Shown piece after piece: positions 46,590 to 55,705 of a DNA stretch of 64,000 bases (positions are counted from its first letter, which is position 1; the number at the start of each line of letters is the position of its first letter). The translations under genes were made by a program, and so were the position numbers. The stretch covers positions 1 to 64,000 of the forward strand of contig CAMCHI010000005.1 of the NCBI GenBank assembly GCA_945874735.1, in the 5' to 3' direction. Below the pieces are notes generated by a model. It worked only from the letters and a program-made list of their open reading frames with translations, was not told the DNA's origin and ran no database searches. Source of the DNA: an uncultured Arcanobacterium sp. (GTDB lineage: Bacteria > Actinomycetota > Actinomycetes > Actinomycetales > Actinomycetaceae).

Positions 46590-48011
46590 ATGTTGCAGAC
46601 AATTCAATTCAACTTACCTGAGTATCAAATTTTAGAACACCGTTTTACTGCTCCTATCGACCCGTTAGGCGTGTATCTTCCTTTGTTTGGTTTTCACCCC
46701 CATACTGACACTGATCCGGTAAAGGCAGGTATTCCGGCTGAAATTAACATTTTTGCCCGAGAATTTGTGGGAAAGGACGGAGAAAATCTCCCCCGCTTAG
46801 TTTATTTTCAAGGCGGTCCTGGCAGTGCTGGTACACGTGCCGAACCTTTAACAGGCTGGATGAGTAAATTACTGCCACACTTCCGGATTGTAATGTTGGA
46901 TCAACGCGGTACTGGACAATCCCACCCTCTTGATGCACACACAATTAAGCGAGCTGATTCTCCACAAGCTCAAGCAGCCTATTTGGCTTGTTTTCGAGCT
47001 GATTCAATCGTGCAAGATGCAGAATTACTGCGTCAGCTTTTACAAGGTGATAAGCCGTGGGCTACTTTAGGACAATCTTTTGGCGGTTTTTGTATCACTA
47101 ATTATTTATCTCAAGCTCCACAAGGTTTGAGCCATGCTTTTATTACTGCTGGACTTCCTTCCACCACTACTCATGCACGTGACGTATATCGACTTACTTG
47201 GGCACAAACCGAGCAACGTAATAAAGAATTTTTTGCTCGCTACCCACAAGATGAATCTACTTGTTGGGAAATTGCTCGTCATTTAACACAAGTGGCAGAG
47301 TTTTTACCTACCGGAGAACGGCTCACTGTGCCTCGTTTCCAAATGTTAGGTATTAATTTAGGGTGGATAAACGGCTTAGAACAGTTACATCACCTATTGG
47401 AATATCCTTTTGTGGAAGTGCAGGGCGTTAAACGGCTTTCTTCTCGTTTCTTATATGCGGTAGGTAATGCTTTAAGTTTCGGCAGTAACCCATTGTATTG
47501 GGCGTTGCATGAAGCTATTTACGCTCAACAAAGTTCAGGAGCAACTGCTTGGGCAGCTGAGTATACTAGGCAAGAGTTTCCACAATTCCAGCTTGCTCAG
47601 CTCACTGATTTATCAGCAACGGCAGACTCGTCTGCTCCTAAAGCTAGTTTCCGTTTTACTGGGGAACATGTATTTCCGTGGCAAGGCGATGAAGATCCAG
47701 CTTTACAGGACTTAGCTCCAGCAGTGGAAATTTTGGCTAATTTCCCTGATTTTCCAGCTCTTTATGACGATGCACAGCTGGGTAAAAATACTGTACCAGT
47801 AGTTGCTTGGGTGTTTAGTCAAGATATGTTTGTGCCGATGCAGTTATCTTTAGAAACTGCAAAGAAAATCGCAGGGGCAAAAGTATTGCTTTCTAATACT
47901 CATCATCACTGCGCACTACGCACTGATGCGGACTATATAGTAGGGGAATTATTGCGCGCTTTAGATTTTTTGCCCGCTAGTAACGAACCAACCAGTAAAC
48001 TAATAAATTAA
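46590..48011 (+). CDS. Alpha/beta hydrolase, proline iminopeptidase-like
   Basis: A 473-residue hydrolase of peptidase family S33. The oxyanion-hole motif FQGGPGSAG (GGPG 75-78) and DQRGTGQS precede the nucleophile elbow GQSFGG with S163. The late histidine is probably in SNTHHHCALR, and the Asp in SQDMFVP. The size and the GxGxxxL-free N-terminus match actinobacterial prolyl aminopeptidases that remove N-terminal proline. No signal peptide. GAGGTGA precedes the ATG. Confidence 0.88.
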   Translation: MLQTIQFNLPEYQILEHRFTAPIDPLGVYLPLFGFHPHTDTDPVKAGIPAEINIFAREFVGKDGENLPRLVYFQGGPGSAGTRAEPLTGWMSKLLPHFRIVMLDQRGTGQSHPLDAHTIKRADSPQAQAAYLACFRADSIVQDAELLRQLLQGDKPWATLGQSFGGFCITNYLSQAPQGLSHAFITAGLPSTTTHARDVYRLTWAQTEQRNKEFFARYPQDESTCWEIARHLTQVAEFLPTGERLTVPRFQMLGINLGWINGLEQLHHLLEYPFVEVQGVKRLSSRFLYAVGNALSFGSNPLYWALHEAIYAQQSSGATAWAAEYTRQEFPQFQLAQLTDLSATADSSAPKASFRFTGEHVFPWQGDEDPALQDLAPAVEILANFPDFPALYDDAQLGKNTVPVVAWVFSQDMFVPMQLSLETAKKIAGAKVLLSNTHHHCALRTDADYIVGELLRALDFLPASNEPTSKLIN

Positions 48012-48050
48012 TAAACCAACCATAAACTATACGGATTTTAAGGATAAAAA

Positions 48051-48893
48051 ATGTCTATTCCTACTTTAACTCTTAACACGGGTGCACAAATACCTGCTTT
48101 AGGATTTGGTACTTATAAATTAGCACCTGAAGATACGGTAGAAACGGTATTACAAGCAATTGAGCTGGGGTATCGTCATATTGATACGGCACAAATGTAT
48201 CGTAATGAAAAAGAAGTAGGGCAAGCTATTGCCGCCTCGGGTATTGACCGTAGTGAATTTTTTATTACTACTAAGCTCAATAATTGTAATCATGAAGCAG
48301 AAGATGCGCGACGTAGTTTTGCTCAGTCTTTAAGTGATTTAGGGGTGGAGTATGTAGATTTGTTTCTCATGCACTGGCCCGTCCCACGACTATATAACGG
48401 CGATTATGTAGGCACTTATCGGGTTATGGAAGAATTTGCACAAGATGGACGGGCTAAAGCTATTGGTCTTTCTAATTTTGAGCCACATCATTTAATGCAT
48501 ATTTTCCAAGGTGCAGAAATTATGCCCGCTAATAATCAGATTGAACGCCACCCCTATTTAGTTAATCAAGTAGCGGTAGATTTTTCTCTACAGCACGGTA
48601 TCTCAGTTACTGGCTGGTCTCCTTTGGCTCGCGGTAAGGTGTTTGGCGATCCAGTATTAGCTGAGATTGCTACACGTTATGATGCCACAGTTTCGCAAGT
48701 AGCTTTAGCTTGGCAATTACAGCAAGGAATTATTGTGATTCCTAAGGCTAGTAGTAAAGAACGGCAAGCGGAAAACTTTGCGGCAGCTCAGTTGCGTCTA
48801 ACACCAGCAGATTTAGCTACTATCAGCCAACTTGATAAAGGGGAATATGGGCGCACTGGCCGTCACCCAGACGATATGAATGTAATTGTTTAA
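48051..48893 (+). CDS. Aldo/keto reductase
   Basis: A 280-residue NADPH-dependent reductase of the AKR superfamily (2,5-diketo-gluconate reductase-like AKR5). The catalytic tetrad is readable as D45, Y50, K75 and H108 (HIDTAQMY, FITTKL, LFLMHWP). Coenzyme-binding VIPKASSKERQAEN is near the end. It starts 39 bases after the hydrolase gene, with AAGGAT upstream. Physiological substrate unknown. Confidence 0.94.
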   Translation: MSIPTLTLNTGAQIPALGFGTYKLAPEDTVETVLQAIELGYRHIDTAQMYRNEKEVGQAIAASGIDRSEFFITTKLNNCNHEAEDARRSFAQSLSDLGVEYVDLFLMHWPVPRLYNGDYVGTYRVMEEFAQDGRAKAIGLSNFEPHHLMHIFQGAEIMPANNQIERHPYLVNQVAVDFSLQHGISVTGWSPLARGKVFGDPVLAEIATRYDATVSQVALAWQLQQGIIVIPKASSKERQAENFAAAQLRLTPADLATISQLDKGEYGRTGRHPDDMNVIV

Positions 48894-49170
48894 CCACCCC
48901 TTAGATTCTTTAACCCACAAATTACCAGTGTGAGAAAATATAAAAATTTCATTTTCTTGCACCGGACTTCCATTTCCTAAACTTTATCCATTACAGTTAA
49001 GGGACTAGACGTTTCGTGTCGCAAAAACATCTTGTTTAGTGCTAGTTGGTAATAACAACTTATTCTGGTGACTCACCAACTTAGCCGTTATTACATTTAA
49101 CTATTGCTAAACATAAACCTGTGCTCGTGCGCTAGTTTAACTATTACACACCTAGTAAGGAGCAAAATTG

Positions 49171-49974
49171 GTGACATTTGCCTATACCATTGCTGGTTCA
49201 GAAGCTACCGGCGGAGCTGGAATCCAAGTTGATCTTAAGACTTTCCATGAGCTTGGGTGTTACGGCATGGGCGCACTTACTTGCATCGTTTCTTTTGATC
49301 CAAAGAATAATTGGGGTCATCGTTTCGTACCAATAGACCCTCAAGTTATTGCGGATCAGATTGAAGCTGCTACCGCTTCTCAAGATTTACATACCGTAAA
49401 AATTGGTATGCTTGGCACACCTGCCACTATTTCTACCGTGGCGCAAGCCTTACAAAAGCAAAGCTGGAAGAATGTAGTGCTCGATCCAGTGTTAATTTGT
49501 AAAGGACAAGAGCCAGGAGCTGCTTTAGATACCGATAATGCATTGCGGGAGCAAATTTTGCCATTAGCCACAGTTGCTACCCCAAACTATTTTGAGGCTT
49601 GCACTCTATCAGGTTTAGAAAAACTAGAAACGGTAGACGATTTAGCACAAGCAGCTAAACTAATTGCGGCACAAGGCCCACAGTATGTAATTGTAAAGGG
49701 CGGCACAGAATTCCCTGGACCAGATGCAGTAGACGTATTATGGGACGGAAATGAAATCACCGTTTACTCCGCACCTAAAATTGGAGAAGAACGAGTATCC
49801 GGTGCCGGCTGTACCCTAGCTGCGGCTATCACTGCAGAATTAGCAAAAGGAAGCGATATTAAAACCGCTGTACAGGTAGCTAAAGATTTAGTCACAGCTG
49901 GTATTAAGGCTCGCGTTTCGGGTCATACGCCTTTTGACACCGTATGGCAAGGTGCTTTAGCACAGGCTAAGTAA
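49171..49974 (+). CDS. PfkB-like pyridoxal/HMP kinase (PdxK/ThiD type)
   Basis: A 267-residue ribokinase-superfamily kinase that phosphorylates pyridoxine-type vitamers or hydroxymethylpyrimidine. Seen: AGSEATGGAGIQVDLKTF at the N-terminus, VLDPVLICKG, TPNYFEA, VIVKGG and the anion-hole/catalytic loop GAGCTLAAAI with Cys before the expected catalytic position, as in the ThiD-like PdxK branch. Start is uncertain: AAGGAG lies 5 bases before TTG 49168 and 8 before GTG 49171; GTG is chosen. No thiamine riboswitch was recognised upstream, which leans toward a pyridoxal kinase role. Confidence 0.85.
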   Translation: MTFAYTIAGSEATGGAGIQVDLKTFHELGCYGMGALTCIVSFDPKNNWGHRFVPIDPQVIADQIEAATASQDLHTVKIGMLGTPATISTVAQALQKQSWKNVVLDPVLICKGQEPGAALDTDNALREQILPLATVATPNYFEACTLSGLEKLETVDDLAQAAKLIAAQGPQYVIVKGGTEFPGPDAVDVLWDGNEITVYSAPKIGEERVSGAGCTLAAAITAELAKGSDIKTAVQVAKDLVTAGIKARVSGHTPFDTVWQGALAQAK

Positions 49975-50004
49975 AGCAAATTAACTAAAACTTAGTATCC
50001 ATCA

Positions 50005-50050
50005 AGGCAGAGAGTTATGGTGACTCCAAGTTACTCATAACTCTCTGCCT
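50005..50050 (+). terminator. Terminator after PdxK/ThiD-like gene
   Basis: AGGCAGAGAGTTATG and CATAACTCTCTGCCT form a perfect 15-bp stem with a 16-base loop, followed by GTTTTAT. Confidence 0.88.
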
Positions 50051-50085
50051 GTTTTATACCTCGATTTTCCGTCATAATTAAAAGC

Positions 50086-50766
50086 ATGAAACACTATGGG
50101 ATTTTTGCTGATTTTCCATCTTTACGAGCGTTTTTAGAAACAACCTTGCGCAACCACCTCAATAGTTTTAGTGCGCGCAGTGAAAAATCTCGACACTACC
50201 GTTTCGAGCATTGTCAGCGCGTAGCGCAAATCGGCAAAGAAGTAGCTCTTGCAGCTAATATAGATGCCGAACTACTAGAACTAGCTTGTCTGCTACATGA
50301 TTACGGTAAATGGGACGCAGTCATTGCCGTAGACCACGGCAGAAAAGGAGCAATGCTCTTACAAGAAATTTTGCAAAGCCTGTCCTTGGATCCGTTAGAT
50401 ATTAACGAAATTTGCCAAGGAATTGCTATGCATGTAGACGGTAGTTGCAATCCCACGCCTGAATCTGGTGAACAACTACCCCACTACGCTAATTCCCCTA
50501 GTTTATTAGCCATCTGCGTAGGGCAATGCGACAATATCGACCGTTATTCCGCTTATCGCCTATACGATAATTTACAATACGTAAAATTTGGCAAACTTTC
50601 AGCTACAGAACGGCAAATTTTTATTAGTAACTACCTTAACCAATTGGCTAACCTTGCTCAAGAAAACTATGCCACTGCTCTGTTAAACACTCTTTGGCAA
50701 CGCAATCTTGCCCTGTATCGCACATATTTTACGCAATTAGCCGCAGAATTACAGGCAAATATATAA
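50086..50766 (+). CDS. HD-domain phosphohydrolase
   Basis: A 226-residue HD-superfamily protein. Metal-binding residues are H42 in RFEHCQRV, H71-D72 in LLHDYGKWD and a later His in DHGRKGA and MHVDGS. It resembles small HD proteins such as YqeK/YedJ-like hydrolases that act on nucleotides (for example Ap4A), but the exact type is not clear. CATAAT ends 7 bases before the ATG and there is no Shine-Dalgarno, so a leaderless mRNA is likely. Confidence 0.82.
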   Translation: MKHYGIFADFPSLRAFLETTLRNHLNSFSARSEKSRHYRFEHCQRVAQIGKEVALAANIDAELLELACLLHDYGKWDAVIAVDHGRKGAMLLQEILQSLSLDPLDINEICQGIAMHVDGSCNPTPESGEQLPHYANSPSLLAICVGQCDNIDRYSAYRLYDNLQYVKFGKLSATERQIFISNYLNQLANLAQENYATALLNTLWQRNLALYRTYFTQLAAELQANI

Positions 50767-50803
50767 ATACTCTTAATTTACAAATAGCTAAACTTTAAGA
50801 GCA

Positions 50804-52168
50804 TTAATAGTTGGTAGGTACTGCCATGCTGGCTAAAGAAGCAAAGCGAGCGCGGTTTCCTTGGAACATCAATTCTACTGAACCAACTGGGCCAGAGCGG
50901 TTTTTACCTACGATAATTTCCGAAGGAGGAGCATCTTCTATTCCTGCTTCTACCTGGCGGTGAATTAGTAAAATAACGTCCGCGTCTTGTTCGAGCGAAC
51001 CAGATTCACGCAAGTCTGCTACTTGCGGACGTTTATCTTGCCGTGCTTCTGGATTACGATTTAACTGCGCTACGGCAATAATTGGAATTTTTAGCTCTTT
51101 TGCTAGTAGTTTTATAGCTCGCGAAAACTCTGATACTTCTTGTTGGCGAGATTCTACTATTTTACCTCCCGAAGTAAGCAACTGGAGATAGTCAATCACG
51201 ATCAGCTCAATACCTTGTTGTTGATGTAAACGGCGAGCTTTAGCGCGAATTTCGGTCATAGTAAGATTGGGGGAATCATCTACGATTAATGGACAGTCAC
51301 CTATTTCTGTCATAGTTTGCACTAATTTATTCCACTCGTTTTGATTAAGATCTCCCCGTATTAATTTACTTAAGAAAATATCAGACTGCGCCGAAAGAGT
51401 ACGTTGCACTAATTCATTACGATTCATTTCTAGAGAGAAAAACGCTACTGGACGTTTTTCTACAATTGCGTTATAACGGCAAATATCCATAGCTAAAGTT
51501 GATTTACCCATACCTGGACGGGCTGCCACAATTATCATTTGTCCGGGACGCAAGCCCATGAGTTTATCATCTAAATCTGCAAAGCCTGTTTTCAAGCCGA
51601 CCGGTGTACCGTCAGTTTTTCCATTAGTTTCAATTTCAGTAATAACGTCTGGCAAAATTTCTCGCAAAGTCACCGCCTCAGAAATTAGGTGTGATTCTGC
51701 GACGCTAAACATTTCTGCCTGTGCTTTATCAATTAAAGTATCTACCTCATAGCCCTCATGGCTATAACCGAGTTGCGTTATTTTTATACCCGCATTAACT
51801 AACGCGCGTAATTTTGCCATATCTTGCACAATTTTCACATAATGCAGCACATTAACCGTGGTAGGTACGCCATTTACTAAAGTTTGCAGATAAGATAACC
51901 CACCTACTCTATCCAAATCGCCATTACTACGTAATTCTGCACTGATAGTTATTGGATCTGCTGCTTCTCCAATATTAAATATATTCCAAATAGCACGATA
52001 AATAAGAGCGTGCGTTAAGCTGTAAAAATCTTTTTCTCGTAAAATAGGCACTACTTCAGCAATAGCATCTTTATTTAACAGCATCGAACCTAATACTGCT
52101 TGTTCTGCAGATAGGTCATGAGGAGGTATGCGCTCAAAGCCGGTAGTACTGCTAACTTCTTTGGCCAT
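50804..52168 (-). CDS. dnaB: Replicative DNA helicase
   Basis: A 454-residue hexameric helicase loaded at the origin. The N-terminal DnaB domain (LSAEQAVLGSMLL) spans about residues 17-120; the RecA-like domain has Walker A ARPGMGKST (216-224), FFSLEM, Walker B LIVIDYLQLL, and the QLNR and RLRESG-like (LRESGSLEQDAD) arginine-finger region. No intein is present, unlike some actinobacterial dnaB genes. It lies next to the rplI/ssb block but separated by a MATE gene, and its upstream region has a cluster of DnaA boxes. Confidence 0.96.
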   Translation of the reverse strand: MAKEVSSTTGFERIPPHDLSAEQAVLGSMLLNKDAIAEVVPILREKDFYSLTHALIYRAIWNIFNIGEAADPITISAELRSNGDLDRVGGLSYLQTLVNGVPTTVNVLHYVKIVQDMAKLRALVNAGIKITQLGYSHEGYEVDTLIDKAQAEMFSVAESHLISEAVTLREILPDVITEIETNGKTDGTPVGLKTGFADLDDKLMGLRPGQMIIVAARPGMGKSTLAMDICRYNAIVEKRPVAFFSLEMNRNELVQRTLSAQSDIFLSKLIRGDLNQNEWNKLVQTMTEIGDCPLIVDDSPNLTMTEIRAKARRLHQQQGIELIVIDYLQLLTSGGKIVESRQQEVSEFSRAIKLLAKELKIPIIAVAQLNRNPEARQDKRPQVADLRESGSLEQDADVILLIHRQVEAGIEDAPPSEIIVGKNRSGPVGSVELMFQGNRARFASLASMAVPTNY

Positions 52169-52806
52169 TTGTGCCTACTTTCCTAAAAATTTTATTTATC
52201 AGTCTACATTTATGCAGGCTGTGCTTTATATTAAGCAGTTTATATAGGTTTAGTCTTATTTAAGTTTAGAGATTAGTTTTCTGTTGCGCTAACTAAGGTT
52301 CTCGCTATTTTTCCAAATAGCTCACACTAAAAATACGTAAAAATTATCGGAAAGTAAAAGCCCAGCTAAACAATAAATAACAACCACTTATCCACACCTG
52401 CTGCGAGTTCTTTAAGAAAACTTGTGGATACACACCCTAAAAACTGTGTATATCTCAAAGTTTATGCACAAAATTTATAAAAATGTCCCTAAATTTTATC
52501 CACAATTGTGGATTGGCTTGGGAAAACCGCTAAAAATAAGCCTCTCCCGTATTTAATTTTGTGGATAAAACTAAAGAGAGAGATAGTGAAAAAATATCCA
52601 GAAAAAATACTTTTACCTAAAAAGTTAAAGTAAAACACGCCCAAATACTTCACATTCATTACACTGTTTATACCTTGCCATTATTGCAGCTAATTTTTCA
52701 TCTCACATCATCAACTCCTACAACTAGCTAAACTAAAAATCTCCCCTAAACTTAATTAAAGACCTCTTAAAAATTACTCTATCGTCCGTCTTTATAACTT
52801 ACTCTT
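52169..52806. other. Divergent intergenic region of dnaB with DnaA-box cluster
   Basis: This 638-base gap lies between dnaB (minus) and the MATE gene (plus). Its middle holds the DnaA-box cluster, flanked on the right (52569-52640) by an A+T-rich stretch that could open easily. No protein-like frame or RNA gene was recognised. Confidence 0.7.
52388..52568. promoter_or_regulatory. Cluster of seven DnaA-box-like sites
   Basis: Full matches to TTATNCACA: 52388-52396 (+), 52462-52470 (+, TTATGCACA), 52496-52504 (+) and 52560-52568 (-). One mismatch: 52423-52431 (-) and 52445-52453 (-). Two mismatches: 52507-52515 (-), which pairs with the 52496 box as an inverted repeat. Such density is typical of an origin or a DnaA-controlled promoter. 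No comparable cluster was noticed elsewhere in the window. Confidence 0.8.
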
Positions 52807-54201
52807 ATGCATCTAAAACCATTTCACTCCATCGATAAAGCTTTAATAAGCCTATCCTTACCGTTACTATCCACTTTACTAATCGAGCCTCTATTAGTAA
52901 TGGCAGATACTTTCATGATTGGCAGAATCGGCACCGCAGAACTAGCAGGTTTGTCTTTAGCTGCCACTATTTTAAGCACTGTAATAGGATGCTGTATTTT
53001 TCTGGCGTATTCCACTACCACCAGCACTGCCCAACTAATAGGCGCAAACCAAAACCAGAAAGCCTTACAGTACGGAATTGACGCCCTGTGGGTAGCAGGT
53101 GGATTAGGAATAGGTTTAGCTCTCGCTCTAAGCCTAACCAGCAACACTCTACTCCCTGTTTTCACCAGTAACCAAGAAGTTATTTTCCACGCCCAACAAT
53201 ACTTACAAATTTCCGCCTTAGGAATACCAGGAATGCTAATCAGCTTAGCTACTAGTGGAATTTTACGTGGTTTTTCTTTACCTAAAATCCCTCTAATTAT
53301 CAGCACAATAGGCGCACTACTAAACGTACCATTAAACATTATTTTTATTTACGGTTGTGATTTAGGGGTGGCAGGTGCTGCTCTTGGCACTGCTCTGGCA
53401 CAAAACTTTATAGCTATTTTCTTAATACGTGCAGTGATAAAACTACATATCCCCAGCTATAAAATTAGATGGTTTTGCACTAGCGCTGGTGTACTACGTA
53501 TCACCAAACACTCTCTCCCACTTTTTTGGCGCACTATCTATTTACGCCTTGCTTTACTACTGCAAGTAGCCACCGCTGCCGCTTTTGGCGCTGATTTTTT
53601 AGCAAGCAATCAAATACTCATGGCCACTTGGAACTTTGCTGCATATGGACTAGACGCTCTAGCTGGTGCAGCGCAAATTTTAATCGGACAAAGTTTAGGA
53701 AAATATCAAAGCCTTATATGCACCCATACTACCAAGCAACAGCAAGTATCCAGCACCGAAGTAACTAACGCATTAAATGACGTGCAAGCCATTTTAGATA
53801 GATGTCTGCGTTGGGGCTGGTGGAGTGGAGTTATCATAGGCATTAGTTTCGTACCTTTAAGTTTTGTTCTTCCGCAATTATTTTCCCTAAACCCGCTAGT
53901 ACAAAACATCACTAATATTTCACTGTGGATATTGGGATTAGGAATGCCGTTAGCGAGTTTGAGTTATCTGCTAGACGGTATTCTTATCGGCGCAAACGAC
54001 ACCCGAAAATTAGCTAAATATATGAAATATGCACTACTTACTTTTACTCCTTTAGCTAGTCTATTATATGTTTTTGCCTCTGCCTTAAACACAAACGGCT
54101 TTTATTTACTATGGCTTAGCTACTGTATCGGATTTATGGGTGTACGAAGCTACACCATGCTCCAACGGATAAAAAATCCTGCATGGATGCAACAAAGCTA
54201 A
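52807..54201 (+). CDS. MATE family efflux transporter
   Basis: A 464-residue membrane transporter with twelve hydrophobic segments, of the DinF/NorM (MATE) type: LPLLSTLLIEPLLVMADTFMIG in TM1, the GIPGMLISLATSGILRGF block, and a matching second half with the FLASNQILMATWNFAAYGLDALAGAAQILIGQ segment. It exports cationic compounds or oxidised metabolites with Na+ or H+. It breaks up the usual dnaB-rplI adjacency. TATAAC ends 8 bases before the ATG and no Shine-Dalgarno is present, so a leaderless start is plausible. Confidence 0.92.
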   Translation: MHLKPFHSIDKALISLSLPLLSTLLIEPLLVMADTFMIGRIGTAELAGLSLAATILSTVIGCCIFLAYSTTTSTAQLIGANQNQKALQYGIDALWVAGGLGIGLALALSLTSNTLLPVFTSNQEVIFHAQQYLQISALGIPGMLISLATSGILRGFSLPKIPLIISTIGALLNVPLNIIFIYGCDLGVAGAALGTALAQNFIAIFLIRAVIKLHIPSYKIRWFCTSAGVLRITKHSLPLFWRTIYLRLALLLQVATAAAFGADFLASNQILMATWNFAAYGLDALAGAAQILIGQSLGKYQSLICTHTTKQQQVSSTEVTNALNDVQAILDRCLRWGWWSGVIIGISFVPLSFVLPQLFSLNPLVQNITNISLWILGLGMPLASLSYLLDGILIGANDTRKLAKYMKYALLTFTPLASLLYVFASALNTNGFYLLWLSYCIGFMGVRSYTMLQRIKNPAWMQQS

Positions 54202-54258
54202 AACTCTTTAGATTAATCTTGTTGAATAAACGCTAATTAATCTTAAAATCTAAAAATA

Positions 54259-54303
54259 AACACCCTGTTGGTGATCACAATTAGTAATTACCAACAGGGT
54301 GTT
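54259..54303 (-). terminator. Terminator after rplI
   Basis: AACACCCTGTTGGT and ACCAACAGGGTGTT make a perfect 14-bp stem with a 17-base loop. On the minus strand TTATTTTTAGATTTT follows. It ends the rpsF-ssb-rpsR-rplI operon. Confidence 0.85.
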
Positions 54304-54371
54304 CAAGATTAAACCAAATGTGTTAAACAGTTAGTTTTCAGATACAACTAACTAGCGCTGTAACACAAAGT

Positions 54372-54818
54372 TTAAGCAGAAACTACCTTAACCTTCAGCA
54401 CTGCCGAAATTTCTTCATGCAACTTTACAACGCCAGTGTATTCACCTACCGACTTAATCGTGGAGTCTAGATTAACTGCACGGCGGTCGATAGCCTTACC
54501 ACTTAGCTCAGAAGCTGCAGCAGCTACGTCAGCGGTGGTTACTGCACCGAATAGACGACCATTAGCACCAGCAGTCTTAGCAATCTCTAATACTGCTGCT
54601 TCTAACGCGTCACGGGTAGCGCGAGCTGCTTCAAGATCTTCCGTAGCACGCTTACGACGAGATTCTGCAATCTGGTCAATCTGCTTTTGTGCACCCTTAG
54701 TCCATGCCACTGCATAGCCACGTGGGATTAGGAAATTACGACCGTAACCATCTTTTACAGTAACAACTTCCCCAGCAGAACCTAAACCTTTTACTTCGTG
54801 AGTGAGGATAATCTTCAT
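54372..54818 (-). CDS. rplI: 50S ribosomal protein L9
   Basis: A 148-residue ribosomal protein of normal length. The N-terminal domain carries the L9 signature GLGSAGEVVTVKDGYGRNFLIP, joined by a long charged helix (QKQIDQIAESRRKRATEDLEAAR) to the C-terminal domain (NGRLFGAVTTADVA). It follows rpsR by 15 bases. AGGAGG lies upstream of the ATG. Confidence 0.98.
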   Translation of the reverse strand: MKIILTHEVKGLGSAGEVVTVKDGYGRNFLIPRGYAVAWTKGAQKQIDQIAESRRKRATEDLEAARATRDALEAAVLEIAKTAGANGRLFGAVTTADVAAAASELSGKAIDRRAVNLDSTIKSVGEYTGVVKLHEEISAVLKVKVVSA

Positions 54819-54833
54819 GGAATTTTCCTCCTA

Positions 54834-55070
54834 TCAGCGAGCAGAGCTCGAGTAAGGCAGAAGTGCCATTTCACGTGCGTTCTTAACTGCACGTGCGATT
54901 TGACGCTGTTCCTGCACGCTTACACCGGTCACGCGGCGAGCACGAATCTTGCCACGATCAGAGATGAACTTACGCAAAGTTGCGGTATCTTTGTAGTCGA
55001 TTAGTTCGACCTTGGCCGACTTTAATGGGTTGGCCTTCTTCTTTGGCTTACGCAATACTTGCTTTGCCAT
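54834..55070 (-). CDS. rpsR: 30S ribosomal protein S18, cysteine-free form
   Basis: A 78-residue S18. The ATG at 55070 (MAKQVLRKP) has AGAGGAAAG upstream and is chosen over an in-frame TTG at 55091. [25 protein letters not shown] is the family core. Where the zinc-binding (C+) form has CxxC after KKK, this protein reads ANPLKSAK, so it is a zinc-free (C-) S18 even though it sits in the main rpsF-ssb-rpsR-rplI operon. Confidence 0.96.
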   Translation of the reverse strand: MAKQVLRKPKKKANPLKSAKVELIDYKDTATLRKFISDRGKIRARRVTGVSVQEQRQIARAVKNAREMALLPYSSSAR

Positions 55071-55193
55071 TTTCTTTCCTCTTTCAATCAAGTGCGCTTA
55101 AATGTTTAATAAAACTTTTAAACGCTATAAAGTCTTTAAGCTACTAAATGAGCTGAATGCCTTTAAGGCAAATCTCTAAATCATATACACGGT

Positions 55194-55685
55194 TTAGAAA
55201 GTAGGAGGAGTTCCTCCGGTTGCCCAAGGATCATGTGCTGCACCTCCGGCAGGAGCATTAAAACTTGCATATCCCGCATCAGACTGCTGATTTGCAAAAC
55301 TTGCTCGTCCACCAGATCCAGCATTAGTACGATTTACCTGCACAGTTGCAAAACGAAGCACTGGTCCAATTTCTTCAATTTCCATTTCCATGGAAGTGCC
55401 CCGGCTGCCATCTTGCCGATCATATTCACGAACTTTCAACTTACCATGCATCATCACACGCATTCCCTTAGAAAGAGAAGCTGCTACGTTTTCTGCATAT
55501 TCACGCCAAACCGATCCGCGAATAAAGAGCGTTTCACCGTCTTCCCATTGATTAGTTTGACGGTTCAAAGTGCGGGGAGTGGAAGCTACCGTAATATTAG
55601 CTACCGCATCACCAGAAGCTATGTATCGCACTTCTGGATCTGCCGTTAAATTACCAATAATGGTGATTACTGGTTCGCCTGCCAT
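55194..55685 (-). CDS. ssb: Single-stranded DNA-binding protein
   Basis: A 163-residue SSB: OB-fold to about residue 110 (VITIIGNLTADPEVRY, FIRGSVWREYAENVAASLSKG, EIEEIGPVLRFA), then a Gly/Ala/Ser/Asn-rich linker. The last residues are ATGGTPPTF; the acidic DDDIPF-type tip that binds partner proteins is not acidic here, although the final Pro-Pro-x-Phe order remains. It lies between rpsF and rpsR as in most actinobacteria. Confidence 0.96.
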   Translation of the reverse strand: MAGEPVITIIGNLTADPEVRYIASGDAVANITVASTPRTLNRQTNQWEDGETLFIRGSVWREYAENVAASLSKGMRVMMHGKLKVREYDRQDGSRGTSMEMEIEEIGPVLRFATVQVNRTNAGSGGRASFANQQSDAGYASFNAPAGGAAHDPWATGGTPPTF

Positions 55686-55705
55686 CGTACTCTCAAGCTC
55701 CTTAA

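Noticed and set aside
48894..49170. Possible thiamine riboswitch before the PdxK/ThiD-like gene
   Set aside because: No CTGAGA-type core or paired arms could be found in the 277 bases.
50770..50801. CTCTTAA/TTAAGAG hairpin between the HD gene and dnaB
   Set aside because: Seven A+T-rich pairs and no T-run; not convincing as a terminator.
52388..52568. Calling the DnaA-box cluster the chromosomal oriC
   Set aside because: dnaA and dnaN are not in the window and skew cannot be computed by hand, so only a DnaA-binding cluster is claimed.
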